From CALCKU01 sp964607445 (GTDB lineage: Bacteria; Pseudomonadota; Alphaproteobacteria; Caulobacterales; Maricaulaceae): a stretch of DNA of 64,000 nucleotides. The stretch is taken from assembly GCA_964607445.1 (NCBI GenBank), contig CAZSKN010000008.1:1-64000 (forward strand), given 5' to 3'. Numbering within the stretch: the first letter of the stretch is position 1; each line of letters opens with the position of its first letter. Both the position numbers and the translations under genes were made by a program. Positions 1-9,157 of this stretch are shown in pieces. The notes under the pieces are model-generated. The model searched no databases. It was not told the DNA's origin and saw only the letters and a program-made list of their open reading frames with translations.

Positions 1-85
1 TTAATCAACTCCTATTATCCTGCCCTATATGACACGTCCAGTCAGGATTAGAGGAGATGTATTCGTTTAATGCCTATTTATATGT

Positions 86-394
86 CTAATGTGTCCAAGG
101 TAATTTACGATCATAAGCAAAATTGTCTGCATAGCTACGCGGGATACGTTTGACGGTTTTTGATTGAACGACTCTATGGGGAATATTGTTTTTTTTGGCG
201 TAAGCAACGGCCTGTTCAAGACTATCGAATTTCAAATCCAGTTGCGCCCGCATATCTGTCGCGCGAAATGTACCCGTCAAAGGGTCAATTTTACGCCCGT
301 TGGCTTTACGGGAGAATTCCAACACCCATTCACCGTCTTGCCCCCGACCTGATGTCATGGCAGAGGGCGAGGGCTGATAAATTTTGGCGAGCAT
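86..394 (-). CDS. NDUFS4-like accessory subunit of respiratory complex I
   Basis: Small soluble protein of 102 residues matching the ETC complex I NDUFS4-like family, an accessory subunit of NADH:ubiquinone oxidoreductase found in alphaproteobacteria and mitochondria. Family hallmarks are the N-terminal AKIYQPS segment, WVLEF near residue 24, a central IDPLTG, the FDSLEQAVAYAKKN helix and the closing YADNFAYDRKLPWTH. The length is normal. The ATG is preceded by a good GAGGAG ribosome-binding site. It stands alone, away from any nuo operon, as is usual for this gene. The identification is by family resemblance; the role in complex I comes from the family. Confidence 0.9.
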   Translation of the reverse strand: MLAKIYQPSPSAMTSGRGQDGEWVLEFSRKANGRKIDPLTGTFRATDMRAQLDLKFDSLEQAVAYAKKNNIPHRVVQSKTVKRIPRSYADNFAYDRKLPWTH

Positions 395-500
395 AGTCGC
401 GACTCCTCAAATTAGAAGGCTGGAATACCTATCTTAGGGTCATCTGTAAATCTCTTTCACACAAACGGCGTCGATTTAAACTTTTTACCGATTGATTCGG

Positions 501-2519
501 TTAACTGCCCCTATGAAAGGCCGAATTCAATATGCTTTTTACGTCCTCAAGAGATTGCGGCTTAGGGATATTCTCCAAAGTCGACCGGACCTTATCGACG
601 GGCGTGCTAGTTTGTATAGCACTCACAGATTGGCGCACGGCTTGTCTGGCTGATATTGACGCTGAAGCGGGAACACTATTGGGATTATTTGAGGCCATGG
701 GCTGTGGATGAGATAGCTGCGGTCTGCTGGCTTGCGGCGCGCCCCCAACTTGCCTCGACGTCTGAGGACGATTTTGTACAGCCGCCCGCCTTTGCACAGG
801 AGCTATTGTAGGTTGGGGCCCCGTCTTGGTATTTGGATTTCGAGTGCGCCATTTCTGGAAGACATTCGCCATATATTCCGGCGTGTGTTCTCCAGATTTC
901 CATCGCTCAGAAAAACATGCACTGGAACTATGAGGACGATATTCAGGCGCCAGCCTGTTTAACATCACGCGCATGGGCAAATTAACACTTTCACCAAAGA
1001 TCATAGCTTCCGCCGTCCCTAATGAGGGTAGGAAGGATAGCAATTGTGCCGCACCATCTGGAATGGCCGCTCTTACAAAATTCTGGTCAATTTCATTACC
1101 GAGGCGCATGGAAAAAATTGTTGAACATTGCGACAGAGTTGACGGCTCCAATTCGGAAGGCCTTTGCGACACAATGGCCAGGGACACACCATATTTCCGC
1201 CCTTCTTTTGCGATTCGGGAAATAGCGCGGCGCGTCGATTTAAATCCGAGGCTCTTATCGGCTGGAATATAGCGGTGTGCCTCTTCACAAACCAGTAAAA
1301 TCGGAATGCTGCGCTCGCTCCACATCGCAAGTTCAAAAGCAAGGCGGCTCACAACAGAAACAACGATATTTAGAGCTTCTGACGGGATACTGGAAAAATC
1401 CAGAATAGATATGGGTTTGCCCGCAACGGGAATTCTGAAAATCCGGCCACATATATTTTCAATGGAGTCCGGAGCCGCTTGATTGCGGAAGACAAATTGA
1501 TAGCGCGGATCCGCCAACAATGTTTCAATGCGTCTTTTTAAACGTTTGTAAGGCCCCAGATTGGAATTATTTTCCAACTTACCCATGTTGTGTTCGAGCA
1601 GGCGTAACAAATCCCTTATCCTATAAGGCACAGGGGAATCGAGTGAAATATGCGCGGCAACCCGGTGAAGTTCCTTCTCGACATCTTCCAGTTTCACCTG
1701 AGAGGAGACATCCGGTTTTGAACGCGAGCGTTCAAACAATTGTTTTGACTTCAAGACAATATCAGACAGAACTTCGACTTCTTCACGCGCATGATCTTGG
1801 ATCTCGCTCGTCAATAATTCTACAGTTTCTTCGAAATTAAACATCCATAGGGGTAAATCCAGCGTGTCATTACGAATCACATGCGCTTTGCTACCAAAAC
1901 TATTGGAATATTCATTATGTGGATCAAAAAGGACGACATGACCATATGAACTATCTTTTAAAACAGACTGCAGGACCAAGGCCACAGTACAGGATTTACC
2001 AGACCCCGTTGAGCCAATAATCGCGAAATGTTTTGATAATAAGTCATCTATGCGCACACGCGCGATAATAGAGTTATCTTGCTGCAAACGTCCGACCTGA
2101 ATATCAGCTTCGCCTTGAGTCGAAAAAATAAGTTCAAGATCGGCAGTCGACATATTATAAACGGCTTCATTAAGAACAGGAAATGACCGTACCCCTCGGA
2201 AAAAGCGCGTTTCTTTCGTTGTTGGATTGGTTGTGATTTCACCCATAATATCAAGGCGCGCTAAACATCCGTCATTTATGCCGTCATTATCCTGTGATCC
2301 GATTTTAAGGGACGACACCATGGCAACAACGATTGAATTACTGGTGACGATTTTTAATACAGTCCCCAATTGCGCCATATGTAATTGATTATTACGGATG
2401 ATCACCTTATTGATCGTGATCATAGCCATTGAGGACCCCACAGATATTACGCGGCCGATTTCAGTGCGTTTATATGCATTTTGCTGTGAAGGCGTAATTT
2501 GTTGTGTCTGAAGGTTCAT
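501..2519 (-). CDS. HerA-like ATPase (DUF87), FtsK/HerA superfamily, with a long disordered C-terminal tail
   Basis: Protein of 672 residues resembling bacterial HerA-like hexameric ATPases that translocate on DNA. An N-terminal beta-barrel (HAS-barrel-like) region fills about residues 15-160, followed by a Walker A GSTGSGKS near residue 169 and a Walker B ILLVCEEAH near residue 418. Beyond about residue 560 the protein turns into a Gln/Pro/Ser/Ala-rich tail that looks disordered. I start it at the ATG at 2519, preceded by AAAGGG, instead of an in-frame TTG 15 codons upstream. HerA commonly works with a NurA nuclease, but no nuclease gene lies beside it. The neighbours are a complex I subunit and tRNA-Pro. 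The family is certain; the cellular role is not known from context. Confidence 0.85.
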   Translation of the reverse strand: MNLQTQQITPSQQNAYKRTEIGRVISVGSSMAMITINKVIIRNNQLHMAQLGTVLKIVTSNSIVVAMVSSLKIGSQDNDGINDGCLARLDIMGEITTNPTTKETRFFRGVRSFPVLNEAVYNMSTADLELIFSTQGEADIQVGRLQQDNSIIARVRIDDLLSKHFAIIGSTGSGKSCTVALVLQSVLKDSSYGHVVLFDPHNEYSNSFGSKAHVIRNDTLDLPLWMFNFEETVELLTSEIQDHAREEVEVLSDIVLKSKQLFERSRSKPDVSSQVKLEDVEKELHRVAAHISLDSPVPYRIRDLLRLLEHNMGKLENNSNLGPYKRLKRRIETLLADPRYQFVFRNQAAPDSIENICGRIFRIPVAGKPISILDFSSIPSEALNIVVSVVSRLAFELAMWSERSIPILLVCEEAHRYIPADKSLGFKSTRRAISRIAKEGRKYGVSLAIVSQRPSELEPSTLSQCSTIFSMRLGNEIDQNFVRAAIPDGAAQLLSFLPSLGTAEAMIFGESVNLPMRVMLNRLAPEYRPHSSSACFSERWKSGEHTPEYMANVFQKWRTRNPNTKTGPQPTIAPVQRRAAVQNRPQTSRQVGGAPQASRPQLSHPQPMASNNPNSVPASASISARQAVRQSVSAIQTSTPVDKVRSTLENIPKPQSLEDVKSILNSAFHRGS

Positions 2520-2635
2520 ATCCCGTACCCTTTTTAACTCGGTATACGGGCTTATTATTAGCAAAGGCTTACCAAATCCTGCAAAATACAGCTTTGAGGT
2601 GTCGTCGGAGAGATATCTTGGGCAAGAGGGTAAAA

Positions 2636-2712
2636 TGGTCGGGGCGGACAGATTCGAACTGCCGACCCTCTGTTCCCAAAACAGATGCGCTACCAGGCTG
2701 CGCTACGCCCCG
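2636..2712 (-). tRNA. tRNA-Pro(TGG)
   Basis: A 77-nt cloverleaf on the minus strand. The acceptor stem CGGGGCG pairs with CGCCCCG, followed by discriminator A and an encoded CCA. The anticodon stem CTGTT/AACAG holds a loop with anticodon TGG, and the T arm carries GTTCGAATC. TGG reads proline codons ending in A/G, with wobble to others. A second proline tRNA (GGG) lies about 10 kb away. Confidence 0.96.
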
Positions 2713-2766
2713 ACGATTTGCGCGCTTATTATAGATTACGCGCCAAAGTGCAAGCTTAGTTTGCGA

Positions 2767-3252
2767 CTATTGTGCGTTTTTTTCAGATAGTTCGAAAAAA
2801 CGGTGTTTGACGACATCACCAGGCTCAATTCCCAGTTCACGCGCCCGTCCTCCGATAATTTCAACAACAGCGGCTACAGGGGCTTCTGATGAGGCGCTGC
2901 GCAGCGTATAGGGTTGGTGCGAGTGTTCTATCTTTAATATTTTTCCGTTTTTTCTGACGAATAAAACATCCAGTGGAATGGGAGTGTTTTTCATCCAGAT
3001 CGTTTGCACTTCCGATTTTTCAAAAGCGAATAACATGCCTTCATCCCCCGGAAGTGATTCCTTAAACATATAGCCATGACGTTGCTCTTCGCGTGTATCT
3101 GCCACCTCGATCTTGAAGGTGTGCGTTCCACTCTCAGAAATAATTTGCAAATCTTCCTTGGGGCCGAAATCGACAGGGTTAGGATCGCCCGTCTGGGCGA
3201 GCGCAAAAGAGGATGTTAAAAACAGAGATATAAGGGCTTTGAAAATCTTCAT
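2767..3252 (-). CDS. Exported DUF192 (UPF0127) family protein
   Basis: A 161-residue protein with an N-terminal signal peptide (hydrophobic stretch about residues 5-19, likely cleavage after ALAQ) followed by a single DUF192 domain. Family marks are FKIEVADTREEQRHGYMF near residue 46, the GMLFAFEKSE segment, IWMKNTPIPLDVLFV and the closing VVEIIGGRARELGIEPGD. The biochemical function of DUF192 is not established. It lies between two tRNA genes and is probably monocistronic. ATG start. Confidence 0.85.
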   Translation of the reverse strand: MKIFKALISLFLTSSFALAQTGDPNPVDFGPKEDLQIISESGTHTFKIEVADTREEQRHGYMFKESLPGDEGMLFAFEKSEVQTIWMKNTPIPLDVLFVRKNGKILKIEHSHQPYTLRSASSEAPVAAVVEIIGGRARELGIEPGDVVKHRFFELSEKNAQ

Positions 3253-3421
3253 ACGTCCGCATAAACAAGGCGTAGCAGAAAGCCAAGTCGTTTTTATACG
3301 CAGATTACGAGTTATCGGTTTCTAATGCCCATGAAATCTTGGTTTTTATGAAAATCGGGCTTGAAAGCGAAGCAAAGCCGCTATATATCCCCTCTCGCTG
3401 ATACAGCAAAGATGTTTTCGC

Positions 3422-3496
3422 GGTCCCTTCGTCTATCGGTTAGGACGCTAGGTTTTCAACCTGGAAAGAGGGGTTCGATTCCCCTAGGGACTGCCA
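3422..3496 (+). tRNA. tRNA-Glu(TTC)
   Basis: A 75-nt cloverleaf on the plus strand. The acceptor stem GGTCCCT pairs with AGGGACT (the first pair is a G-T wobble), then discriminator G and an encoded CCA. The anticodon stem CTAGG/CCTGG encloses TTTTCAA, giving anticodon TTC. The T arm is GGGGTTCGATTCCCC. The 340-nt space between the DUF192 gene and recJ holds only this gene. Confidence 0.96.
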
Positions 3497-3592
3497 ACAT
3501 CAATAAAATCCCGTATATATTCACTTACAAGCTGAACACCGCTGGCGTTTAGGACTATACAATACTTGGCAATACGTGGATTCTATTCGTCA

Positions 3593-5368
3593 CTACACCT
3601 CACATATATCCATCAGTTGAAAATCAATTTTACTGCGTCCTTTCCATGTGTCCCTTTTCAGGCGGCCAGCAATATGAACTCGCGGAGCCGTAGGAGACAG
3701 TAAAATATCAGATAATCCCGTTTCATCAGCACGAAAACATATGCCTGACAATCGCGCACCGCTAACATCTTCAAAGGCACAGCGCACATGCCCGCCGCCT
3801 AGGCGTTGCGCATAGGCAATACGCATATTCTCAAACGCAAATACGGGTTGAGGATTTCCTGCGCCGTAAGGCCCGACAAGTTCAATAACATTCATTAAGT
3901 CATTGTGAACAGACGGTATTGTGATCCAGCTATCAATATATAACCCGAGGTTTTGGCGGGCCACATCAACATCATCTACTAAGGCCGTATTTAAAAACAC
4001 TTTCAAAGCCGGAATATCTTCTGCCCTAACTGATAAACCTCCCGCCATTTCATGACCGCCCCCACTCGATAATAATCCGGCTTGTTTGGCGTTAACAATC
4101 GCCTCTCCAAGATTGACCCCTTTAATAGACCGTCCTGACCCCTTCCCGTCCCCGGCAGGGTTTATGCCAATAACAATCGCCGGCTTGTCAAAATGATCTT
4201 TAAGCCGCCCCGCAACAATGCCAATAATACCCGGATGCCAGCCTTCCATGTCTACAATAATCACCGCATCATCTTTACAGGCATTCGCCTGAGACAGGGC
4301 TTCTTCCAACATATGGCTTTGTAGCGTTTTTCGCTCCGTATTAACCCGGTCAAGCTCCGCTGCATGAGCATAGGCGAGCTGACTATTATCCGTTGAAAGC
4401 AGTTCAGCCCCCATATCCGCGCGCCCGATACGTCCGCCGGCATTCAGACGCGGTCCCAATACAAATCCTGCATGATAGCTGGTTAATGCCCCGGTCGTTC
4501 CGGCGATATCTGTAAGGGCGCGTATCCCGGGGATGTCACGTCGAGATAAAACCTTAAGCCCCTGTGTAACAAAAACGCGATTTAACCCCGATAGATTGAC
4601 AACATCGCATATTGTACCCAAAGCCGTTAAACCTATATAATCCAATATGTTAGGTATATTTTTTAAACGCCGTCGTTTGGCCTCACGCGTCAAAGCTACA
4701 AGTAACATAAATACGACACCGGCAGCTGCAAGATGCCCTAAGCCACTGCTATCATCATGTCGATTGGGATTAATGATGGCGGCGGCAGGCGGCATTTGCG
4801 TTTCCATCAAATGATGATCGACAACAATAATAGGCAGGTCAATATCAACCGCCGCCTTAAGGGCGTCTGTCGCCGCCGCGCCGCAATCTACGGTTATAAC
4901 GAGATCAGCACCTTTGGCTTTGAGCGTCTTAAAAGCCTCTATTGAGGGCCCATAGCCTTCCGCAACTCGGTCAGGCACATAGAGACCCAATTCAGTGCCT
5001 ATAGCCCTCGCCCATCGAATCAATTGGGCGGCGGACGTAGCACCGTCGACGTCATAATCTGCAAAAACCACGATTGATTTTTTTGCGACAACAGCCTCTA
5101 AAATAAGTTCTACAGCCTTATCCATATCCTGCAATGATAACGGATCCGGTAATTGCGTCTTTAATTTCGGGTTTAGAAAATCTGAAATATCGTCAGCCCC
5201 AATGCCCCTCCCGGCCAAAAGACGGGCCAATAAGGGCGAAATCCCCCCATCTTGTTCAAGCTGTGTAATTGCGGCTTCGTCCTCACACCGATCTTTCCAT
5301 ACCTTATTGCGAACCGAGTGTGTCTCAGCCGGTAGGATATGTTCGGAAGAAAACGTGAGGTTAGCCAA
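3593..5368 (-). CDS. recJ: Single-stranded-DNA-specific 5'-3' exonuclease RecJ
   Basis: A 591-residue DHH-family nuclease acting in mismatch repair, base excision repair and RecF-pathway recombination. Visible motifs are the metal-binding DYDVDG (about residues 104-109), DCG (161-163) and the DHH signature VDHH (183-186). The DHHA1 substrate-binding loop SSGGGHEMAGG follows near residue 430, then the RecJ OB domain. Length is normal. Translation seems to begin at a TTG two bases after the glpX stop codon; no closer ATG exists, so the start is less certain than the identity. The tight spacing suggests coupled translation with glpX. Confidence 0.95.
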   Translation of the reverse strand: MANLTFSSEHILPAETHSVRNKVWKDRCEDEAAITQLEQDGGISPLLARLLAGRGIGADDISDFLNPKLKTQLPDPLSLQDMDKAVELILEAVVAKKSIVVFADYDVDGATSAAQLIRWARAIGTELGLYVPDRVAEGYGPSIEAFKTLKAKGADLVITVDCGAAATDALKAAVDIDLPIIVVDHHLMETQMPPAAAIINPNRHDDSSGLGHLAAAGVVFMLLVALTREAKRRRLKNIPNILDYIGLTALGTICDVVNLSGLNRVFVTQGLKVLSRRDIPGIRALTDIAGTTGALTSYHAGFVLGPRLNAGGRIGRADMGAELLSTDNSQLAYAHAAELDRVNTERKTLQSHMLEEALSQANACKDDAVIIVDMEGWHPGIIGIVAGRLKDHFDKPAIVIGINPAGDGKGSGRSIKGVNLGEAIVNAKQAGLLSSGGGHEMAGGLSVRAEDIPALKVFLNTALVDDVDVARQNLGLYIDSWITIPSVHNDLMNVIELVGPYGAGNPQPVFAFENMRIAYAQRLGGGHVRCAFEDVSGARLSGICFRADETGLSDILLSPTAPRVHIAGRLKRDTWKGRSKIDFQLMDICEV

Positions 5369-5370
5369 TT

Positions 5371-6327
5371 TTAAACAGGGCGGTTAGATCTTAGGCGTTG
5401 CACGGATCTATCAACAGAGTTCATAACCAATGTTTCGGTACTCACCCGACCCTCTTTAATACGCACACCGTCCAATAAACTTCCGGGCGTAACCCCTGTT
5501 GCCGCAAAAATAGTCGGGCCGGCTGCCAAGCCGTCAAGGTCATATTTCTTATCCAAATCATCAATACCCGTACGACGCGCGCGTTCGACTTCAACATCAT
5601 TTCTAAAATGCAAACGGCCTTGCATCTGCCCGCCTACGCATTGGAGAGCCGCAGCGGCCAATACACCTTCCGGTGCGCCGCCTTGACCAATATACATATC
5701 AACCTGCGTGTCCGGATCAGTCGTGTTAATCACGCCTTGCACGTCCCCATCCGTAATCAGAAGTACACGCACTTTAGCGTCACGTAAGTTATCAATAATG
5801 CTCATATGGCGCGTTCTATCCAGAACGCAGACCGTTAGCTGGTCCATGGCAACACCTTTGGCTTTTGCCAAGGCTTTGGCATTATCTGCCGGCGACTTAT
5901 CCAGATCGACAAGTCCGGGTTTGAAACCGGGGCCAATGGCGATTTTATCCATATAGACGTCAGGAGCATATAACATTTGCCCTTTGGGCGAAAACGCCAT
6001 TACAGCCAAGGCATTCGCCATAGCTTTGGCCGTCAATGTTGTGCCTTCTAGCGGGTCCAGAGCGATATCAATTTTTGGCCCCTTTTTTGTTCCGACTTCC
6101 TCGCCAATATAAAGCATAGGGGCCTCGTCGCGTTCCCCCTCCCCGATAACGACACGTCCATCGATATCCATGGCGTTAAGATAGGTACGCAAGGCATCAA
6201 CAGCCGCCTTATCAGCCGCTTTCTCGTCCCCTCGCCCGACCATATAGGAGGCCGCGATTGCCGCGCGTTCAGTTGCCAAGGCCGCTTCTAGTGCCAGTTT
6301 TGCATCAAAGCCAGAATAAGTGCTCAT
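5371..6327 (-). CDS. glpX: Class II fructose-1,6-bisphosphatase GlpX
   Basis: A 318-residue metal-dependent phosphatase of gluconeogenesis. The class II signature is clear: the GEGERDEAPMLYIGEEVG metal-binding region near residues 62-79, DPLEGTT near residue 92, and the IGQGGAPEGVLAAAAL sugar-phosphate loop. It sits between the aminotransferase gene and recJ, 2 bp from the recJ start. In many alphaproteobacteria a homoserine dehydrogenase gene lies just upstream of glpX; here it is absent. ATG start. Confidence 0.95.
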   Translation of the reverse strand: MSTYSGFDAKLALEAALATERAAIAASYMVGRGDEKAADKAAVDALRTYLNAMDIDGRVVIGEGERDEAPMLYIGEEVGTKKGPKIDIALDPLEGTTLTAKAMANALAVMAFSPKGQMLYAPDVYMDKIAIGPGFKPGLVDLDKSPADNAKALAKAKGVAMDQLTVCVLDRTRHMSIIDNLRDAKVRVLLITDGDVQGVINTTDPDTQVDMYIGQGGAPEGVLAAAALQCVGGQMQGRLHFRNDVEVERARRTGIDDLDKKYDLDGLAAGPTIFAATGVTPGSLLDGVRIKEGRVSTETLVMNSVDRSVQRLRSNRPV

Positions 6328-6343
6328 ATGAGATCAACTTTCA

Positions 6344-7564
6344 TTATTGCGCCGCACTCACCTTGGAGTGTTGGGCGTTAGATAGGAAGGGTTTTAAATT
6401 TCGTGCGGCTTGTCTAATCCGTTGTTCATTCTCAACAAGAGCAATTCGAACATAGCCTTCGCCATGCTCTCCAAACCCGTTGCCCGGTGACACGGCCATA
6501 CCGGCTTCAATCATCAGTCTTTTAGAAAACTCAAGAGACCCTAGATGTTCAAAGCCCTTTGGTAAGGGCGCCCATGCAAACATAGACGCCTCAGGAGGCG
6601 GAATTTCCCACCCCGCGCGCCCAAAGCTATCGACCATGACATCCCGTCGCGCCCGGTAAATAGCGCGCGCATGTTCCACGCAATCTTGGGGCCCATCAAG
6701 CGCCGCACACGCCGCAACCTGAATCGGCGTAAAGGCTCCGTAATCCAGATAGGATTTCACCCGCGCAAGCGCAGCGATTAAACGTTTTGATCCGACAGCA
6801 AACCCCATACGCCACCCCGCCATTGAATAGGTTTTAGACAGAGAGATGGTCTCAATAGCGACATCTTTGGCCCCGTCCACTTGGAAAATTGACGGCGGCG
6901 GACTGGAAAAATAAATCTCGGAATAGGCTAAATCCGAGAGAACGATAATATTATGCTTTTTAGCTATTGCGACAATTTCTCGGTAAAATGCAATATCTGC
7001 GACCCGCCCCGTTGGATTAGACGGAAAGCAAACCACAATGGCCATAGGTGGTTTTTTGGCCTTAAGCAATTCTGCTTTCACCCCTTGTAAATATTGCTCA
7101 GCCGTTATGGCTGGAATACCCTGAATTTTAGCCCCCGCAATAATAAATCCATAAGCATGTAAAGGGTAAGATGGGTCCGGTGCATATATCACATCCCCGG
7201 GCGCTGTAATGGCTTGCGCCAGATTTGCAAAACCTTCTTTTGACCCCAGTGTGGCAATGATTTCATCTTTCGGGTCGAGTTCTACATCAAATCGTCGCGC
7301 ATAATATCGTGAACATGCTTGTCTTAAACCCATAATACCGCGCGATACAGAATATCCGGTCGTGCGGGGCTTTTGTACCGTTTCAATCAATTTTTCTATG
7401 ACATGTTTAGGGGTTGGCAGATCAGGATTACCAAAACCAAAGTCGATAATGTCCTGCCCCTCTGCGCGAAGTTCGGCTTTAAGCTTATTGACCTCCGCAA
7501 ACACATAGGGGGGCAATCTCTTTATACGGTAAAACTCTTCCCAATTATCGGAGGACGTCGTCAT
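6344..7564 (-). CDS. Class I/II PLP aminotransferase (AlaC / LL-diaminopimelate aminotransferase-like)
   Basis: A 406-residue fold-type I aminotransferase. It shows the DFGFGNPDLPTP entry motif, CFPSNPTGR near residue 160, the Asp/Tyr cofactor contacts in LSDLAYSEIYF, and the PLP lysine in SLSKTYSMAGWRMGF. The close alphaproteobacterial family is usually labelled LL-diaminopimelate aminotransferase or alanine transaminase AlaC. Substrate cannot be fixed from sequence; AlaC-type pyruvate/alanine activity is the safer reading. It is 16 bp upstream of glpX and very likely co-transcribed with glpX and recJ. Confidence 0.85.
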   Translation of the reverse strand: MTTSSDNWEEFYRIKRLPPYVFAEVNKLKAELRAEGQDIIDFGFGNPDLPTPKHVIEKLIETVQKPRTTGYSVSRGIMGLRQACSRYYARRFDVELDPKDEIIATLGSKEGFANLAQAITAPGDVIYAPDPSYPLHAYGFIIAGAKIQGIPAITAEQYLQGVKAELLKAKKPPMAIVVCFPSNPTGRVADIAFYREIVAIAKKHNIIVLSDLAYSEIYFSSPPPSIFQVDGAKDVAIETISLSKTYSMAGWRMGFAVGSKRLIAALARVKSYLDYGAFTPIQVAACAALDGPQDCVEHARAIYRARRDVMVDSFGRAGWEIPPPEASMFAWAPLPKGFEHLGSLEFSKRLMIEAGMAVSPGNGFGEHGEGYVRIALVENEQRIRQAARNLKPFLSNAQHSKVSAAQ

Positions 7565-7595
7565 GAGTAGCTCTTCTGGTCTATTTTATTTCGCG

Positions 7596-7958
7596 TTAAT
7601 TTTGAGGGTCATCAAGTTTATAAGCCCGTACCCGGGCTTTTAAAACGTCCACCTCATCACTCAAACTCTCTGTAGCAGGTTTAAAATCCGGAGCTTCAGA
7701 CGCCGTATAGGTTTCACGTTGATCAATAATGGCCTTGGCTGCGTCATCCCATGCTTTCGCAGACCGGACATCTTCCGGCGCTGAAGGTGCATCAGAAACC
7801 TTGGGGTAGTCCTTGATATTCCTAGCTTCTTCTAGAAATTCAGGGAATTTTATAAAATCGATATTCGGTACTTTAACGGTTGAACAGGCTGACATCATCA
7901 GGCTGGCTATAACACCAATGCTCATCTTTAACCTTGTCTCGAACATATTTATATCCAT
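7596..7958 (-). CDS. Small lipoprotein of unknown function
   Basis: A 120-residue protein with a signal peptide ending in the lipobox LMMSAC around residue 25, so it is probably anchored to a membrane by a lipidated cysteine. The remainder is hydrophilic and charged, with a helical C-terminus (SLSDEVDVLKARVRAYK). I recognise no family. Three in-frame ATGs (codons 1, 5 and 12) are possible starts. It lies between argC and the aminotransferase gene, same strand. Confidence 0.6.
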   Translation of the reverse strand: MDINMFETRLKMSIGVIASLMMSACSTVKVPNIDFIKFPEFLEEARNIKDYPKVSDAPSAPEDVRSAKAWDDAAKAIIDQRETYTASEAPDFKPATESLSDEVDVLKARVRAYKLDDPQN

Positions 7959-8015
7959 ATCCTAAACCGCAAAGGAGAAAATCTTCCGACTCTGGTCCTT
8001 TCTGACACTTACCTT

Positions 8016-9053
8016 TTAAGGGAAAACAGGGGCAATATCCAACCCTAATGTCTCCTGCCACCCTTGCGTCACATTATAATTTTGCAAGGCCTGCCCCGAT
8101 GATCCTTTGGTCAAATTATCAATCACAGAAATTATAATCGCCCGACCTTTAATCCGATCCTCGAATATGCCGATACGACAATGATTACTGGCCCGAATAT
8201 GACGTGTTTGCGGCACGCCCCCTTCGGCTTCAACATGTACAAAGGGTTCATGACTATAGCGCGCCTGATAGGCCGCCCGCAGATCACTTACCGTCGTCTT
8301 GGGCGCAAGGTTTACATAACATGTCGCAATCATTCCACGGTTCATCGGAATAAGGTGAGGCGTAAAAGACACCTGTACAGCTTGCTTGGACATATGACTT
8401 AAAATTTGATCTATTTCAGGGCCGTGGCGATGTGAGCCGACGCCATATGCATGTGCCCCGTCGGAAACTTCACTGTAAATCAAATTGGCCGAGGTTTTTC
8501 GTCCTGCGCCTGTCACACCGGATTTCGCATCTATAATGATAGAACCCGTCTCAATAAGGTTTAAGTCTATAGCGGGCATAAGCCCCAAGAGGCTACACGT
8601 TGGATAACAGCCCGGACACGCTATAAGTTTTGCGGATTTTAAGGCGTCGCGGTTAAGTTCCGTCAAGCCATAAACTGCCGTTTTCAAAAGATCCTGATTG
8701 TCATGTGGTCGCCCATAGGTCGCCTCATAAACCGCAGGATCCCAAAGGCGGAAATCTGCGGAGAGATCAATAATAGTTTCGACCTTATCTGTGATCTGCG
8801 CGATTGTGTCTTGACTAGCCCCGTGAGGCAAGCAGGCAAAGGCCACATCAATATCAGCCCAGTCAACATCATCCCACCGGGTTAGAACCGGCAGATCAAA
8901 GGGGGCAAAATTTGGATAAATATCCGCGAAGTTTTGCCCCGCGCGACTGTGTCCGGTTAAAGCCTGTAGTTTCAATTTGGGATGACCGAGCATCAAGCGT
9001 ACGGCTTCGGCCCCTGTATAGCCCGAAGCGCCTAATATCGCCGCATTTTTCAT
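8016..9053 (-). CDS. argC: N-acetyl-gamma-glutamyl-phosphate reductase
   Basis: A 345-residue NADPH-dependent reductase, the third step of arginine synthesis. It opens with the Rossmann motif ILGASGYTGAEAVRLM. The catalytic cysteine is in IACPGCYPT near residue 147, and the dimerisation/substrate region contains KSGVTGAGRKT. The closing SVIDNLTKGSSGQALQN is typical. Length is normal. It follows rpsI, as in several other alphaproteobacteria, but a terminator lies between them, so it probably has its own promoter. Confidence 0.95.
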   Translation of the reverse strand: MKNAAILGASGYTGAEAVRLMLGHPKLKLQALTGHSRAGQNFADIYPNFAPFDLPVLTRWDDVDWADIDVAFACLPHGASQDTIAQITDKVETIIDLSADFRLWDPAVYEATYGRPHDNQDLLKTAVYGLTELNRDALKSAKLIACPGCYPTCSLLGLMPAIDLNLIETGSIIIDAKSGVTGAGRKTSANLIYSEVSDGAHAYGVGSHRHGPEIDQILSHMSKQAVQVSFTPHLIPMNRGMIATCYVNLAPKTTVSDLRAAYQARYSHEPFVHVEAEGGVPQTRHIRASNHCRIGIFEDRIKGRAIIISVIDNLTKGSSGQALQNYNVTQGWQETLGLDIAPVFP

Positions 9054-9098
9054 ACTTCATCCCCCTGCCTGTTACGGCTAAACGCCAGATTAAGACAC

Positions 9099-9130
9099 AA
9101 AAGGCGCCCCGATTCTCTCGGAACGCCTTT
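9099..9130 (-). terminator. Rho-independent terminator downstream of rpsI
   Basis: On the minus strand an AAAGGCG-TTCCGA arm pairs with TCGGGG-CGCCTTTT across a GAGAA loop and ends in a T run. It begins about 28 bp after the rpsI stop codon and separates rplM-rpsI from argC. Confidence 0.8.
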
Positions 9131-9157
9131 GCATAAACATATAATATGTCGTTTTCT

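Noticed and set aside
501..2519. HerA-based phage defence system
   Set aside because: No SIR2, DUF4297, nuclease or other effector gene adjoins it; the neighbours are housekeeping.
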